From: JBBQUN01 sp963698395
GTDB lineage: Bacteria; Actinomycetota; Acidimicrobiia; Acidimicrobiales; SZUA-35
Length of the DNA stretch: 64,000 bases
Direction of reading: 5' to 3'
Assembly: GCA_963698395.1 (NCBI GenBank)
Contig: CAVOQQ010000003.1
Span: 434,001-498,000, forward strand
Part shown: positions 53,351-62,781 of the stretch, one piece after another
How positions within the stretch are numbered: position 1 is the first letter of the stretch
Layout of the letters: each line of letters begins with the position of its first letter
Translations under genes and position numbers: made by a program
Notes under the pieces: model-generated
Seen by the model: only the letters and a program-made list of their open reading frames with translations
Told to the model about the DNA's origin: nothing
Databases searched by the model: none

Positions 53351-53944
53351 TCAGTAGGTCCTCGTCTTGGTCAGCGAGCCATCGGCGGCATAGGTCTTCC
53401 ACACACCGACCTGTTCACCGTCGACGAAACTGCCCGTTCGCTTCAACGATCCGTCCCGGCGATACCAGTGCCAGGCGCCGTGGAGCCGGCCGTCGCGCAT
53501 CGACCCCTCGGCCTTGACGAGACCGTCGGGGTAGAACTCGAACCGTTTGCCCTTCGACACCTCGGAGATCTCGGCCATCCTGGCCTTGACCAACCTGCGA
53601 ACGAGACCGACCGGTAGCGGTGTGTCGATCGGGAACTGCAGCGTGCCCTTGCCGGCGACCGAGCCGCCAGGGAGTCCCGAGATGGTCTGGAGCACGTTGC
53701 CACTGTGAGGGAAGTACGAGCAGTGGTCGTCGAATCCGTCATAGCCGGCGACGGCCTTGCCCTGGAGCGAGACACATGGCATCGAGTAACTGATGCGTTC
53801 CTCGGCGTGAGGCAGGATCGAAAGCAGCGTGGACCGCAGCGCTTGCAGGGTCGATCGCTGAGGTTCGGGGAGGCCGGCCAGGTGGGTATCGACCAGGGTC
53901 GATCCATCTGGCGAGTTCTTCGACTCGGTCTTCGCTGCGGCCAC
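53351..53944 (-). CDS. DUF1801 domain fused to MORN-like repeats
   Basis: 197 aa. Residues about 18-120 match DUF1801 (LPEPQRSTLQALRSTLLSILPHAEERISYSMP; CSYFPHSGNVLQT), a YdhG-like fold. From 128 the sequence shows MORN/YwqK-like repeats (GKRFEFYPDGLVKAEG, GRLHGAWHWYRRDGSLKRTG and GEQVGVWKTYAADGSLTKT). The combination is uncommon; neither function is known. GTG 53944 is set by TAGCAT seven bases upstream (53952-53957). It is followed on the same strand side by an SDR gene. Confidence 0.8.
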   Translation of the reverse strand: MAAAKTESKNSPDGSTLVDTHLAGLPEPQRSTLQALRSTLLSILPHAEERISYSMPCVSLQGKAVAGYDGFDDHCSYFPHSGNVLQTISGLPGGSVAGKGTLQFPIDTPLPVGLVRRLVKARMAEISEVSKGKRFEFYPDGLVKAEGSMRDGRLHGAWHWYRRDGSLKRTGSFVDGEQVGVWKTYAADGSLTKTRTY

Positions 53945-53959
53945 GACCGCGATGCTACG

Positions 53960-54793
53960 TCAGCGGCGGTTCCGGCGACCGTTGCGAATCAGCACGCGTT
54001 GGTACAGACCGGCAGGCAACCGGCCGGCAAGGTCGAAGACCCGGGCGTCGCCACCGATGAGAGCACGCCGCTTGTTCTTCTCGACTGCTCGGAGGATCTG
54101 GCGAGCGGCGTCCTCGGCGGTGGTGCGAGCGATCTGATCGAAGGCATCGGGGTCATCGCCATCACCCAGCCCGACGAGCGCTGCGCTTGCATCACTTCGG
54201 GCACTGCGAGCGATGTTGGTCTTGATTCCGCCGGGGTGGACCGTGGTCGCCGACACGCCGCATCGTTCGATCTCGAGCTCGATCCGGAGCGCATCGGTGA
54301 AGCCACGTACCCCGAACTTCGCGGCGTTGTACGCGGATTGCGAAGGGATGCTCACCAGTCCGAAGACACTCGACAGGTTGACGATGTGCCCATCGCCGCC
54401 GGCCTTGAGGTGCGGCAGGAAGGCCTTGGTGCCGTAGACCACGCCCCAGAAATCGATGTTCATCAACCATTCGAAGTCGTCGTAGGTCATGGATTCGACG
54501 GTGGACGACAGGGCAACACCGGCGTTGTTGATCACCAGATTCACTCGGCCATGATCGTCGACGACTCGCTCGGCCCATTCGTACACCGCCTCGCGGTCGG
54601 CGACGTCGAGGATTCGCGACGTCGCCGTGGCGCCGACTGCTTCACAGAGCGCGATCGTTGCTGCGAGGCCTTCGGAATCGATGTCGCTCAGGGCAAGAAT
54701 CGCGCCTCGCTCGGCCAAATCGACGGCGAGTGCCCGGCCGATTCCCGAACCGGCGCCGGTGATGGCGGCCACTCGACCATTGAAGTGCTTCAT
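53960..54793 (-). CDS. Short-chain dehydrogenase/reductase
   Basis: 277 aa. TGAGSGIG binds the dinucleotide, with DIDSEG following beta 2 (NAD preference is likely); NNAGVALSS, the catalytic Ser in LSSVFG and YNAAK complete the site. It oxidises or reduces an alcohol/ketone of unknown structure. TACGCT at 54802-54807 (minus strand) precedes the ATG by eight bases. The C-terminal RNGRRNRR tail is unusually basic. Confidence 0.9.
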   Translation of the reverse strand: MKHFNGRVAAITGAGSGIGRALAVDLAERGAILALSDIDSEGLAATIALCEAVGATATSRILDVADREAVYEWAERVVDDHGRVNLVINNAGVALSSTVESMTYDDFEWLMNIDFWGVVYGTKAFLPHLKAGGDGHIVNLSSVFGLVSIPSQSAYNAAKFGVRGFTDALRIELEIERCGVSATTVHPGGIKTNIARSARSDASAALVGLGDGDDPDAFDQIARTTAEDAARQILRAVEKNKRRALIGGDARVFDLAGRLPAGLYQRVLIRNGRRNRR

Positions 54794-54822
54794 GGTCGGC
54801 GAGCGTAGGTCGGTTGAACGCG

Positions 54823-54852
54823 CCGATCCCCTCCGCTGAGGGAGGGGATCGG
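54823..54852. terminator. 12-bp hairpin upstream of the SDR gene
   Basis: CCGATCCCCTCC (54823-54834) pairs perfectly with GGAGGGGATCGG (54841-54852). It lies between the membrane-protein stop and the SDR promoter on the minus strand, so it should end the upstream transcript. Confidence 0.7.
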
Positions 54853-54890
54853 CAGACGATGTTGGGCCCAGAGGTCCCGGCGTATGGCGG

Positions 54891-55604
54891 TCAGCCGACG
54901 GTTGCCAGGGAATCGCTGTCAGCGGTGAAGGCTTCGGGGACCGTGTCGGGGAAGGCAAGCGGGTCCTTCGCCCGCACAGCCCAGACCATGCCGGCGCCGA
55001 CGAGCAGGAACGTGAGTCCCAGGCCACCGAAGAGTCCGCTCAGGGCCAGACCCATCTGCAGCGTGGAGTGCGTGACCGTGCCGACGCCCAACTCACCGAC
55101 CAAACCGTGCACGGTGCCGGTCCAAGCCATCTCACGGGCGGGGCCCTCGAGCGGGTGCATCCGGTCGAAGTCGGTCCAGTACTTGCCGTCGACATCGAAG
55201 TCGTAGTCACCGGCGGGGAAGACCTCACCGTTGTACTCGACGTCCTCGGCCAGCGTGATGGTCTGGGTGCCGTGCAGAACGTGGAAGCTCACGGTCGCCA
55301 TCTGGAACATGTACTCCGTGCCGGTGTTCACCAGCGGATCGGCTGGATCGAGGTCCGACTCGACCACCGGGTACTGCCAGTCGTCGACCAGCAACGACAT
55401 GATTGCCTCGGCTCCCTCGGTCGTGCCCCGATCGATCAGCTGACCGTCTTCGTTGTAGCTGAGCTCGACGTTTTGCTGTTCGCTGAAGGCCTGGAGCGAG
55501 CCATAGCCGTCCTGAACCTTCGTGTAGGCGACACCGCCGGCGACCACGAAGATCATCCCGACAGCCAGGAGTGCATACCCGAGCATCGACAGTCGTTTCC
55601 TCAT
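54891..55604 (-). CDS. Two-helix membrane protein of unknown family
   Basis: 237 aa. An N-terminal helix (LGYALLAVGMIFVVAGGVAY) and a C-terminal helix (LSGLFGGLGLTFLLVGAGMVWAV) enclose an external domain containing QFSVSFHVLHGTQ-like strands and an acidic YDFDVDGKYWTDFDRMHPLEG. No family was recognised. The gene has a long purine ribosome site (GAAGAAGAAAGAAGAGAA). It lies between an ArsR regulator and an SDR gene. Confidence 0.7.
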   Translation of the reverse strand: MRKRLSMLGYALLAVGMIFVVAGGVAYTKVQDGYGSLQAFSEQQNVELSYNEDGQLIDRGTTEGAEAIMSLLVDDWQYPVVESDLDPADPLVNTGTEYMFQMATVSFHVLHGTQTITLAEDVEYNGEVFPAGDYDFDVDGKYWTDFDRMHPLEGPAREMAWTGTVHGLVGELGVGTVTHSTLQMGLALSGLFGGLGLTFLLVGAGMVWAVRAKDPLAFPDTVPEAFTADSDSLATVG

Positions 55605-55753
55605 GATTTCTCTTCTTTCTTCTTCGTTCCCCACCCGAGTTCTGTTCTCCAGATGGGATCCTGTTGGCGAATCTCTACTGGAGATGATTTCGTCGATCGG
55701 CGATGGACGATAGGGAAGAAGGTCCTGTTGTGGGCCGGCCCGACGGCCGCTGG

Positions 55754-56125
55754 TCAGGAGGCCCGCTCGGCGATGCGCTGGGCGAACGACCGCAGCACCG
55801 ATCGACGCAGGCAGTACCAGACCCGTGGACCGTCTTGCAGTGCGACGAGGATGCCGGCATCACGAAGGATGCGAAGGTGTTCGGACACCGTCGATTGGGC
55901 CAGACCGGACGCGAGGACGATGTCGCCGGTCATCTTGGGCACCGCGTCGGCGAACATCGCGACGATGGCCGTTCGGGCGGGGTTGGCCAGGCCCCGGGCA
56001 ACGCGAGCGACACCCTCCGGGTCGAACTCGTCGAGTCCGAGCTCCGTGACCGGTTCGGGATCGTCGCAGAAGCACGGCGGCGGGGTCGGCCTCGCTTCGG
56101 TTGCTGCGGTCGTCGCTCGTCCCAT
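55754..56125 (-). CDS. ArsR-family winged-helix regulator with a CxC motif
   Basis: 123 aa. HTH SGLAQSTVSEHLRILRDAGILV and a beta wing (ALQDGPRVWYCLRR) are typical. An N-terminal CFC (residues 18-20) could be a metal or arsenic ligand, and a further Cys lies in WYCLRR. It is divergent from the flavin monooxygenase gene, its most likely target. Whether it senses metal or an organic ligand is open. Confidence 0.85.
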   Translation of the reverse strand: MGRATTAATEARPTPPPCFCDDPEPVTELGLDEFDPEGVARVARGLANPARTAIVAMFADAVPKMTGDIVLASGLAQSTVSEHLRILRDAGILVALQDGPRVWYCLRRSVLRSFAQRIAERAS

Positions 56126-56309
56126 CGGACACCACTTTCAGTCGTCAACGCAATGGTGCGCCCGCAGCGAACCACGGGGAAGGGACCATGGGCCAATCTG
56201 CGAGCAGCCCGTCACCGCTCGACGGTGGGTGCCCTCCCGGTGAGGCCGTTCTGGACGGCGGTTCGGCCGGCGCTTTGACGACGCCGTCGCTCCGCGTCAA
56301 CCTGATCCC

Positions 56310-58112
56310 GTGAGCACCACGAACGACGAACTCGACCTCGCAACCATTCGCGCGAAGTACGACGAGGAGCGGGAGAAGCGACTCCGGGCCGAAGGCAACG
56401 AGCAGTACGTCGAACCGGTCGGACGCTTCGCCCACTATCTCGAGGACCCCTACGTCGAAGTGGTCGAGCGCGAACCGCTGTTCGACGAGGTCACCGTGGC
56501 GTTCATCGGGGGTGGCTTCGCCGGGCTGGTGACGGGCGCGAAGCTCAAGCAAGCCGGCATCGACGACGTTCGCATCATCGAAAAGGGCGGCGACTTCGGC
56601 GGCACCTGGTACTGGAATCGCTACCCCGGCGCCCAGTGCGACACCGCGTCGTTCATCTACCTCCCACTCCTCGAAGAGACCGGCCACATGCCGAGCGAGA
56701 AGTACACGCACGCCCCCGAGATCCTCGAGCACTGCCGGCGGATCGGACGCAACTTCGACCTCTACGAGAACGCCTGCCTGTCCACCGAAGTCACCGATCT
56801 GGAGTGGGACGAGCACCGCTCGCGTTGGATCATCCGCACCAATCGAGGCGATGAGATGCGGGCCAAGTACGTGGCGATGGGGACCGGGCCGCTCCACCGG
56901 CCCAAGCTTCCCGGCATCCCCGGTATCGAGCGCTTCGAGGGCCAGAGCTTTCACACCAGTCGCTGGGACTACGACTACACCGGTGGCAGCCCCGCCGGCG
57001 ATCCCATGGTGAACCTCGCCGACAAGCGGGTCGGCATCATCGGGACCGGGGCAACAGCGGTGCAATGCGTGCCGCCTCTGGCGAGGGACGCAGGCGAACT
57101 CTTCGTGTTCCAGCGAACGCCGAGCTCGATCGACGTTCGCAACAACGTTCCGACCGACCCCGATTGGTTCGCCACCCTCGAGCCTGGGTGGCAAGACGAG
57201 TGGCTGATGAACTTCACCACACTCCAGACCGGCGGCTTCGCCGATGAGGATCTCGTGATGGACGGCTGGACCGACATCTCGCAACGGATCAGAGACAAGG
57301 TTCTCGAGCATCCCGAGAACGGCTTCGGCCCCGAAGCGATGCTGGCGGCCTATCACGCGTCCGACGACGAGAAGATGGCCGAGATCCGGGCCCGGGTCGA
57401 TGCCATCGTGAAGGACCCCAAGACCGCCGAGGCACTGAAGCCCTGGTTCCGCCAGCTCTGCAAACGCCCGTGCTTCCACGACCAGTACCTCGATGCCTAC
57501 AACGTGCCGACGGCGCACCTGGTCCACACCGATGGCAAGGGAGTCGAGGAGATCACCGAGACCGGTGTCGTCGTCAACGGCGAACACTTCGAGCTCGACC
57601 TGTTGATCTATGCGTCGGGGTTCGAGGTGGGCACCGAGTTCACTCGCCGCGCCGGCTTCGACATGACCGGTCGCAACGGCGAGAAGCTCTCCGAGCACTG
57701 GGCCGACGGGATGATGAGCCTCCACGGCATCCACGTCCACGGCTTCCCCAACGCGTTCGTCGTCGGGCCGTCGCAGGGCGCCAACCTCATCTCGAACGTG
57801 CCGCACAACCTCACCGAGGCGGGAAAGACCATCGGGGCGATCATCGGCCACGCCGAAGCCATCGGTGCCCGAGAGGTCGAGGTCGATGCCGCCGCCGAGG
57901 CGGCCTGGGTGGCGAAACTCGAAGCCGGTGGGCGCACGTTCGGTGCCGATCCGACCTGCACACCGGGTTACTACAACAACGAGGGCCAGGACGCCGGACG
58001 AGCGGGGCTGCTCAACCGCTTGGGCTACCCCGAGGGCCCGGTGGCGTACTTCGAGTACATCGACCGTTGGCGCACCTCCGGTGATTTCGAAGGCCTCGAC
58101 TTCCGCCGCTGA
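56310..58112 (+). CDS. FAD-dependent Baeyer-Villiger-type monooxygenase
   Basis: 600 aa. GGGFAG (67-72) binds FAD, GTGATA binds NADPH, and FEGQSFHTSRWD is the BVMO signature. GGTWYWNRYPGAQCD is the family active-site loop. It inserts oxygen beside a ketone to give an ester or lactone; substrate unknown. GTG 56310 is chosen because CAACCT lies six bases upstream. The divergent ArsR gene is the apparent regulator. Confidence 0.92.
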   Translation: MSTTNDELDLATIRAKYDEEREKRLRAEGNEQYVEPVGRFAHYLEDPYVEVVEREPLFDEVTVAFIGGGFAGLVTGAKLKQAGIDDVRIIEKGGDFGGTWYWNRYPGAQCDTASFIYLPLLEETGHMPSEKYTHAPEILEHCRRIGRNFDLYENACLSTEVTDLEWDEHRSRWIIRTNRGDEMRAKYVAMGTGPLHRPKLPGIPGIERFEGQSFHTSRWDYDYTGGSPAGDPMVNLADKRVGIIGTGATAVQCVPPLARDAGELFVFQRTPSSIDVRNNVPTDPDWFATLEPGWQDEWLMNFTTLQTGGFADEDLVMDGWTDISQRIRDKVLEHPENGFGPEAMLAAYHASDDEKMAEIRARVDAIVKDPKTAEALKPWFRQLCKRPCFHDQYLDAYNVPTAHLVHTDGKGVEEITETGVVVNGEHFELDLLIYASGFEVGTEFTRRAGFDMTGRNGEKLSEHWADGMMSLHGIHVHGFPNAFVVGPSQGANLISNVPHNLTEAGKTIGAIIGHAEAIGAREVEVDAAAEAAWVAKLEAGGRTFGADPTCTPGYYNNEGQDAGRAGLLNRLGYPEGPVAYFEYIDRWRTSGDFEGLDFRR

Positions 58113-58157
58113 CCCGGGCCAAACGGAGAGAACGAAGCGGGGAGGCTGCGGTGGGCC

Positions 58158-58589
58158 TCACACGCAGAACTCGTTGCCCTCGGGGTCGGCCATCGTGACC
58201 CACTCGTGGGGCCCTTGGCGTCCCGAGTGCAGCACCCTGGCTCCTCGCTCGACGAGCGACGACCGAACGACCTCGACGTCGTCGCCGACGTTGCGCAGAT
58301 CGAGGTGGAGTCGATTCTTGACCACCTTCGGCTCGGGAACGGTCTGGAACAAGATGCGCAGGCGGTCGGGCGTCGGTTCGACGTCTGGATGGATGGCAGC
58401 GGCGCCGCGCCAGACGAGCGCGCCCCGGTGACGAACCGTGTCGGCCTCGGTGGCAAGACCCTCGTCGACCATTCGCCGGATGAACGCCTCGTCTTGGGGC
58501 TCGACCACCCACTGGAGGGTCTCGGCCCACCAGTCGGCCAGGCCATGGGCGTCGACGCAATCCACCACGATCTGCAAGCTGTAGCTCAT
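58158..58589 (-). CDS. VOC-superfamily (glyoxalase-like) protein
   Basis: 143 aa. Two beta-alpha-beta-beta units: QIVVDCVDAHGLADWWAETLQW and NRLHLDLRNVGDDVEVVRSSLVERGARVL, ending in PEGNEFCV. The metal Glu/His pattern (HLD, EFCV) is present. It may be a dioxygenase, a resistance protein or a lyase. TACGAT at 58596-58601 lies six bases before the ATG. Confidence 0.85.
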   Translation of the reverse strand: MSYSLQIVVDCVDAHGLADWWAETLQWVVEPQDEAFIRRMVDEGLATEADTVRHRGALVWRGAAAIHPDVEPTPDRLRILFQTVPEPKVVKNRLHLDLRNVGDDVEVVRSSLVERGARVLHSGRQGPHEWVTMADPEGNEFCV

Positions 58590-58646
58590 GGCCGGATCGT
58601 AGGGCTCGACGCCGGGCGACGCCTGCGGTGCACCGGTGGGGGGAGA

Positions 58647-59330
58647 TCAGTCGACAGAGCGAGTCCCGTGGCCGACGAGCGGCGCCATCGTGTCGCCGCC
58701 GATCTCGACTTCGAAGGCCGTTGCCACCGTGATCTCGACGAGCCCGGCACCAGTGAGCGCCTTACGGATCTCTTCGACCGAGAGGCCATGCGGATCGGTA
58801 CCGGTCCGTTCCCAGTCCCACTGGATGAAGAGGCCGCCCGGGCGCAGTCGCGCCACCAACTGGGCGACGGTGCCCGGATAGTCGTCGAGGAACGAACACA
58901 CCGACGAACAGGCAACCACGTCCCACACTTCTCGACCCGCAGGCAGATCGGCTCCGGTCACCACCTGGGACCATCCGCGCTCGGCGATCTTCGCCTCGAG
59001 CGCATCGAGCATCGCGGTCGAGGTGTCGATCGCCGTCACGATCGCACCGTCGTCGACCAGTTGCTCGGTGAGCAAGCCCGTGCCGCAACCGAAGTCGACG
59101 ATCGTCGCTCCGTCGAGCGACAGGCCTGCGAGTCGCACGGCGTCTCGCAGCGACGTCATGGCCGCCGCTGCGTAGCTGCGTACGTACGGATCATCATCCC
59201 AACCCTCGGCGTACTCGTCCCACTCGTTGCCGTGCTCGGTCTCGGAACGGTGATCGGGCTCGGCCTCGAGGCCGGCATGGCGGTCCGGCGTTTCGTCGGC
59301 TGGCAAGTCGCTCGAGGACGCAGAGATCAT
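58647..59330 (-). CDS. Class I SAM-dependent methyltransferase
   Basis: 227 aa. VDFGCGTGLLTEQL is motif I, IDTSTAMLDALEAK motif II and DVVACSSVCSFLDD motif IV. WDEYAEGWDDDPYVRSYAAAA is typical of UbiE/small-molecule enzymes. The methyl acceptor is unknown. ATG 59330 is used; an upstream GTG is possible. Confidence 0.85.
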   Translation of the reverse strand: MISASSSDLPADETPDRHAGLEAEPDHRSETEHGNEWDEYAEGWDDDPYVRSYAAAAMTSLRDAVRLAGLSLDGATIVDFGCGTGLLTEQLVDDGAIVTAIDTSTAMLDALEAKIAERGWSQVVTGADLPAGREVWDVVACSSVCSFLDDYPGTVAQLVARLRPGGLFIQWDWERTGTDPHGLSVEEIRKALTGAGLVEITVATAFEVEIGGDTMAPLVGHGTRSVD

Positions 59331-59404
59331 CTGGCCATCGTGCCACACGACCGCCCCGCCCGGCCTCTTTCACCGACCCGATCCCGACGTGTCATGCTGC
59401 GGGG

Positions 59405-60913
59405 ATGGCAATCGAGACCGTCACCGGATACTGCTGGCCCCAATCCGTTTCGCCCGGCGGCGACGTCGCGCTCCATCTCTCGTCGGCGGGTGACCGCCCG
59501 GTCGATGTCGAGATCGCACGGGTCGGGGCCGAACGCACGGTCCTCTGGACGGGAACCGTCGATGCAGGCGACCACCCGACGCCGCTCGACGCGTCGGCGA
59601 ACGGCTGCAACTGGCCGAGCGCCGCCACGGTTGCGACCGGCGCCGACTGGACATCGGGCTACTACGAGGTCTTGCTGACCATCGACGTCGACGGCAAGAC
59701 CCGTCAGAGCCACGCCTTCTTCGTCGTGCGCCCCACCGCTGCGTCGAAGAACACGATCCTGCTCCAACTCGCCACCAACACCTGGCATGCCTACAACGAC
59801 TTCGGCGGTCGCAATCTCTACAACGGCGGAACCCAGTCGTCGCTCCAACGTCCGATGGCTCGCGGGCTACCTGTTCAAGCCACGCGGGGCCGGGCGCCGA
59901 GTCACCACCACCCATCCGCCCGACCACGACATGAACACCCACGTCGGTTACCTCCGCTTCAACCACCTGTCGCCGTGGGCAGGGTCGGCCGGTTGGCCCG
60001 ACTGGGAGTGGCCCTTCATCGCCTGGGCCGAACGCAACGGCTACGGCATCGACGTCATCGCCAACGCCGATCTCGAGGAGCATCCATCGATCGTCGATCG
60101 CTACCGGTTGGTACTTTCGGTCGGGCACGACGAGTACTGGTCCGGTCCGATGCGCGACACGGTCGAGGGCTTCATCGCCAAGGGCGGCAACGTCGCCTTC
60201 TTCTCGGGCAACACCGCGCTGTGGCAGGTGCGGCTGGAGGAGCCGGTCGGCGGGTCGGCGTCGGTCATGGTCGGCTACAAGGGCATGTACAAACAAGATC
60301 CGGTGTACGAAACCGATCGGATGAGCGAGCTCACGAGCATCTGGTCTGACCACCTGATCGGTCGACCCGGAGAACCACATGACGGGTGTGAGCTTCACCC
60401 GGGGCGGCTACCACCGCATCGGCAAGCGGGTCACCAACGGTGCCGGTGGCTACACCGTGTATCGGCCCGATCACTGGATCTTCGAGGGAACCGGCGTCGA
60501 CTACGGCGACGTGCTCGGTGCGAGCGCAACCACGGTGGGCTACGAGTGTGATGGCTGCGAGTACACGATCGTCGATGGGCTGCCCGTTCCCACGGGCACC
60601 GACGGCACACCGTCGATCGTTCGAGATCCTCGGCATGGTGCCTGCGGCGCACTTCACCCGAACCACTGCGGCGCGACCACCCAAGCCGGACGAACCATCC
60701 GAGATCGAGTTCCTCGCCAATCGAGTGTTCGACTCGCGAGACGAGGCCTACGTGAAACGCATCGCTGCGGGCCAGGCGATGCTCGGCACCTACACCTCAC
60801 CCGGCGGCGGCACCGTGATCACGTCGGGCTCGACCGACTGGGCCCACGGGCTGGCGGGCCGAGACGAGCAGATCGAGCAGATCACGGCGAACATCCTCGA
60901 CCGCCTTGGTTGA
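59405..60913 (+). pseudogene. N,N-dimethylformamidase beta-subunit-like protein, broken by three single-base insertions
   Basis: Three frames follow one another on the plus strand. The first (59405-about 59870) ends NGGTQSSLQRPM; the next carries GYLFKPRGAG to HLIGRP; the third begins MTGVSFTRGGYHRIG; the last runs SFEILGMVPAAHFTRT to NILDRLG. The joins fall near 59870, 60375 and 60620, and each is mended by removing one base (C, G and A). VGHDEYWSGPMRDTVEGF and GNTALWQVRLEEP match the family core. The full reading frame would be about 500 aa. It is likely inactive unless the indels are assembly errors. Confidence 0.8.
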
Positions 60914-61047
60914 GGTTCGCCGCCCCGAGTAGCGTCGCGACCACATCACAACCGAGCGAATCGCACAAACGAGGGGGAACTCGTGAGCGAGGAGCGAGCG
61001 ACGAGCGGGGCCACCCGGCCCGGCCGTCCGGCCAAGAGGGGACAACG

Positions 61048-62781
61048 ATGAGCGAACACGAACTCGTCATACGAAACGGCACGGTCATCGACGGCACCGG
61101 GAGCAACCCCGGCGCCACCGCCGATGTGGCCGTCAGCAACGGCGTCATCACCCACGTCGGCAAGGTCGAAGGGACCGGGAAACGTGAACTCGATGCCGAG
61201 GGTCACCTCGTTGCCCCGGGTTTCGTCGACATCCACACCCACTACGACGGCCAAGCCACCTGGGACCAGCACCTCGCCCCGTCGAGTTGGCATGGCGTCA
61301 CCACGGTCGTGATGGGCAACTGCGGCGTGGGCTTCGCCCCGGTTCGTCCCGACAACCACGAGCGACTCATCCAGCTGATGGAGGGCGTCGAAGACATACC
61401 CGGCACCGCACTCCACGAAGGCCTGCCCTGGGCGTGGGAGTCGTTCTCGGAGTACCTCGACTACCTCGACGCCCGACCGCGCGACATCGACCTCGGTGCT
61501 CAGCTTCCCCACGGGGCGCTGCGGCTCCACGTCATGGGTGAACGAGGCGGAAGGCAGGAGCCGGCCAGCCCCGAAGACATCGCCGAGATGGCCGAACTGG
61601 CCCGACAGGCCGTGGAAGACGGCGCCCTCGGGTTCACCACGAGTCGCACCCTCAATCACCGCACCAGCCTCGGCGAACCGACGCCGACCCTGAAGGCCGA
61701 AATCGACGAACTCGTCGGCATCTCGCAAGGGCTCGGCGCCGCCGGCAAGGGCGTGCTCCAAGTGGTCAGCGACTTCATCGACATCGAGGCCGAGACCACC
61801 ATCTTCCGGGCGATGGCCGAACGGTCTGGCCGTCCGATCTCCATCTCCATCGCCCAGGCCCCCAAGCGGCCCGACGACTGGCGCCGACATCTCGATGGCT
61901 TCTCCGCTGCGACCGCCGAGGGGATCACCATGCGCGGCCAGGTCGGCGCACGAGCCGTCGGTCTGCTGCTCGGCCTGCAGACCACGCTCAATCCGTTCAT
62001 GTTCTCCCAGGCCTACAAGGACATCGCCGATCTGCCGCTGGCCGAGCGAGTGGGCCGCCTGCGCCAAGCCGAGCTTCGGGCCACCATCATCGGGCAGGTC
62101 CACACCGAGAACAGCGTGCTCGGTGGGCGCGCCGTCAACGCGTTCAACCACATGTTCCGACTCGGCGACCCACCGAACTACGAGCCCGACCCCAACGACT
62201 CGGTCGGCGCAACGGCCGAGCGCGAGGGTCGTGCACCGGCCGAAGTCGCCTACGACTGGGTGCTCGAGGCCGAGGGCAAGTCCATGCTCTACATTCCGAG
62301 CCTCAACTGGGCGGCGGGCAACCTCGACGTCGTGCGAGAGATGCTGCTGCACCCGGCGGCGGTGCCCGGGCTGTCCGATGGCGGCGCCCACGTCGGCACC
62401 ATCTGCGACGTCAGCTTCCCAACCACGCTGCTGCAGTGGTGGGGCCGAGACCGGCCCTACGGTCGCATCCCGCTCGAGACACTGATCGCGAAGCAGTGCC
62501 GGATGACCGCCGAGACGGTCGGTCTCCATGATCGAGGCGTCATCGCCCCCGGCTATCGGGCCGACATCAACGTCATCGATTTCGACAACCTCATGCTCCA
62601 CGCACCCGAGGTGGCCTACGACCTGCCGGCCGGCGGTCGCCGGCTGCTCCAGCGGGCCGACGGCTATCGAAACACCTTCGTTGCCGGAACCGAGATCATG
62701 AACGATGGCGAAGCAACCGGCGCCACGCCGGGGAAGCTCATTCGAGGCGCACAGAACGCACCCGCGGGAGTATCGGCATGA
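61048..62781 (+). CDS. D-aminoacylase/N-acyl-D-amino-acid deacylase-type amidohydrolase
   Basis: 577 aa. IDGTGSNPGATADVAV and the metal-binding HTH at 63-65 (DIHTHYDG) identify the amidohydrolase barrel. GNCGVGFAPVRP supplies the family Cys metal ligand and LSDGGAHVGT the final Asp/His. It should remove N-acyl groups from D-amino acids or hydrolyse a similar amide. AGAGGGG lies eight bases before the ATG. Its last bases overlap the next amidohydrolase by 4 nt. Confidence 0.88.
   Translation: MSEHELVIRNGTVIDGTGSNPGATADVAVSNGVITHVGKVEGTGKRELDAEGHLVAPGFVDIHTHYDGQATWDQHLAPSSWHGVTTVVMGNCGVGFAPVRPDNHERLIQLMEGVEDIPGTALHEGLPWAWESFSEYLDYLDARPRDIDLGAQLPHGALRLHVMGERGGRQEPASPEDIAEMAELARQAVEDGALGFTTSRTLNHRTSLGEPTPTLKAEIDELVGISQGLGAAGKGVLQVVSDFIDIEAETTIFRAMAERSGRPISISIAQAPKRPDDWRRHLDGFSAATAEGITMRGQVGARAVGLLLGLQTTLNPFMFSQAYKDIADLPLAERVGRLRQAELRATIIGQVHTENSVLGGRAVNAFNHMFRLGDPPNYEPDPNDSVGATAEREGRAPAEVAYDWVLEAEGKSMLYIPSLNWAAGNLDVVREMLLHPAAVPGLSDGGAHVGTICDVSFPTTLLQWWGRDRPYGRIPLETLIAKQCRMTAETVGLHDRGVIAPGYRADINVIDFDNLMLHAPEVAYDLPAGGRRLLQRADGYRNTFVAGTEIMNDGEATGATPGKLIRGAQNAPAGVSA

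Noticed and set aside
59405..60913. Selenoprotein or programmed frameshift in the formamidase-like gene
   Set aside because: Breaks are out-of-frame insertions, not in-frame TGA, and no slippery sequence or SECIS-like hairpin is apparent.
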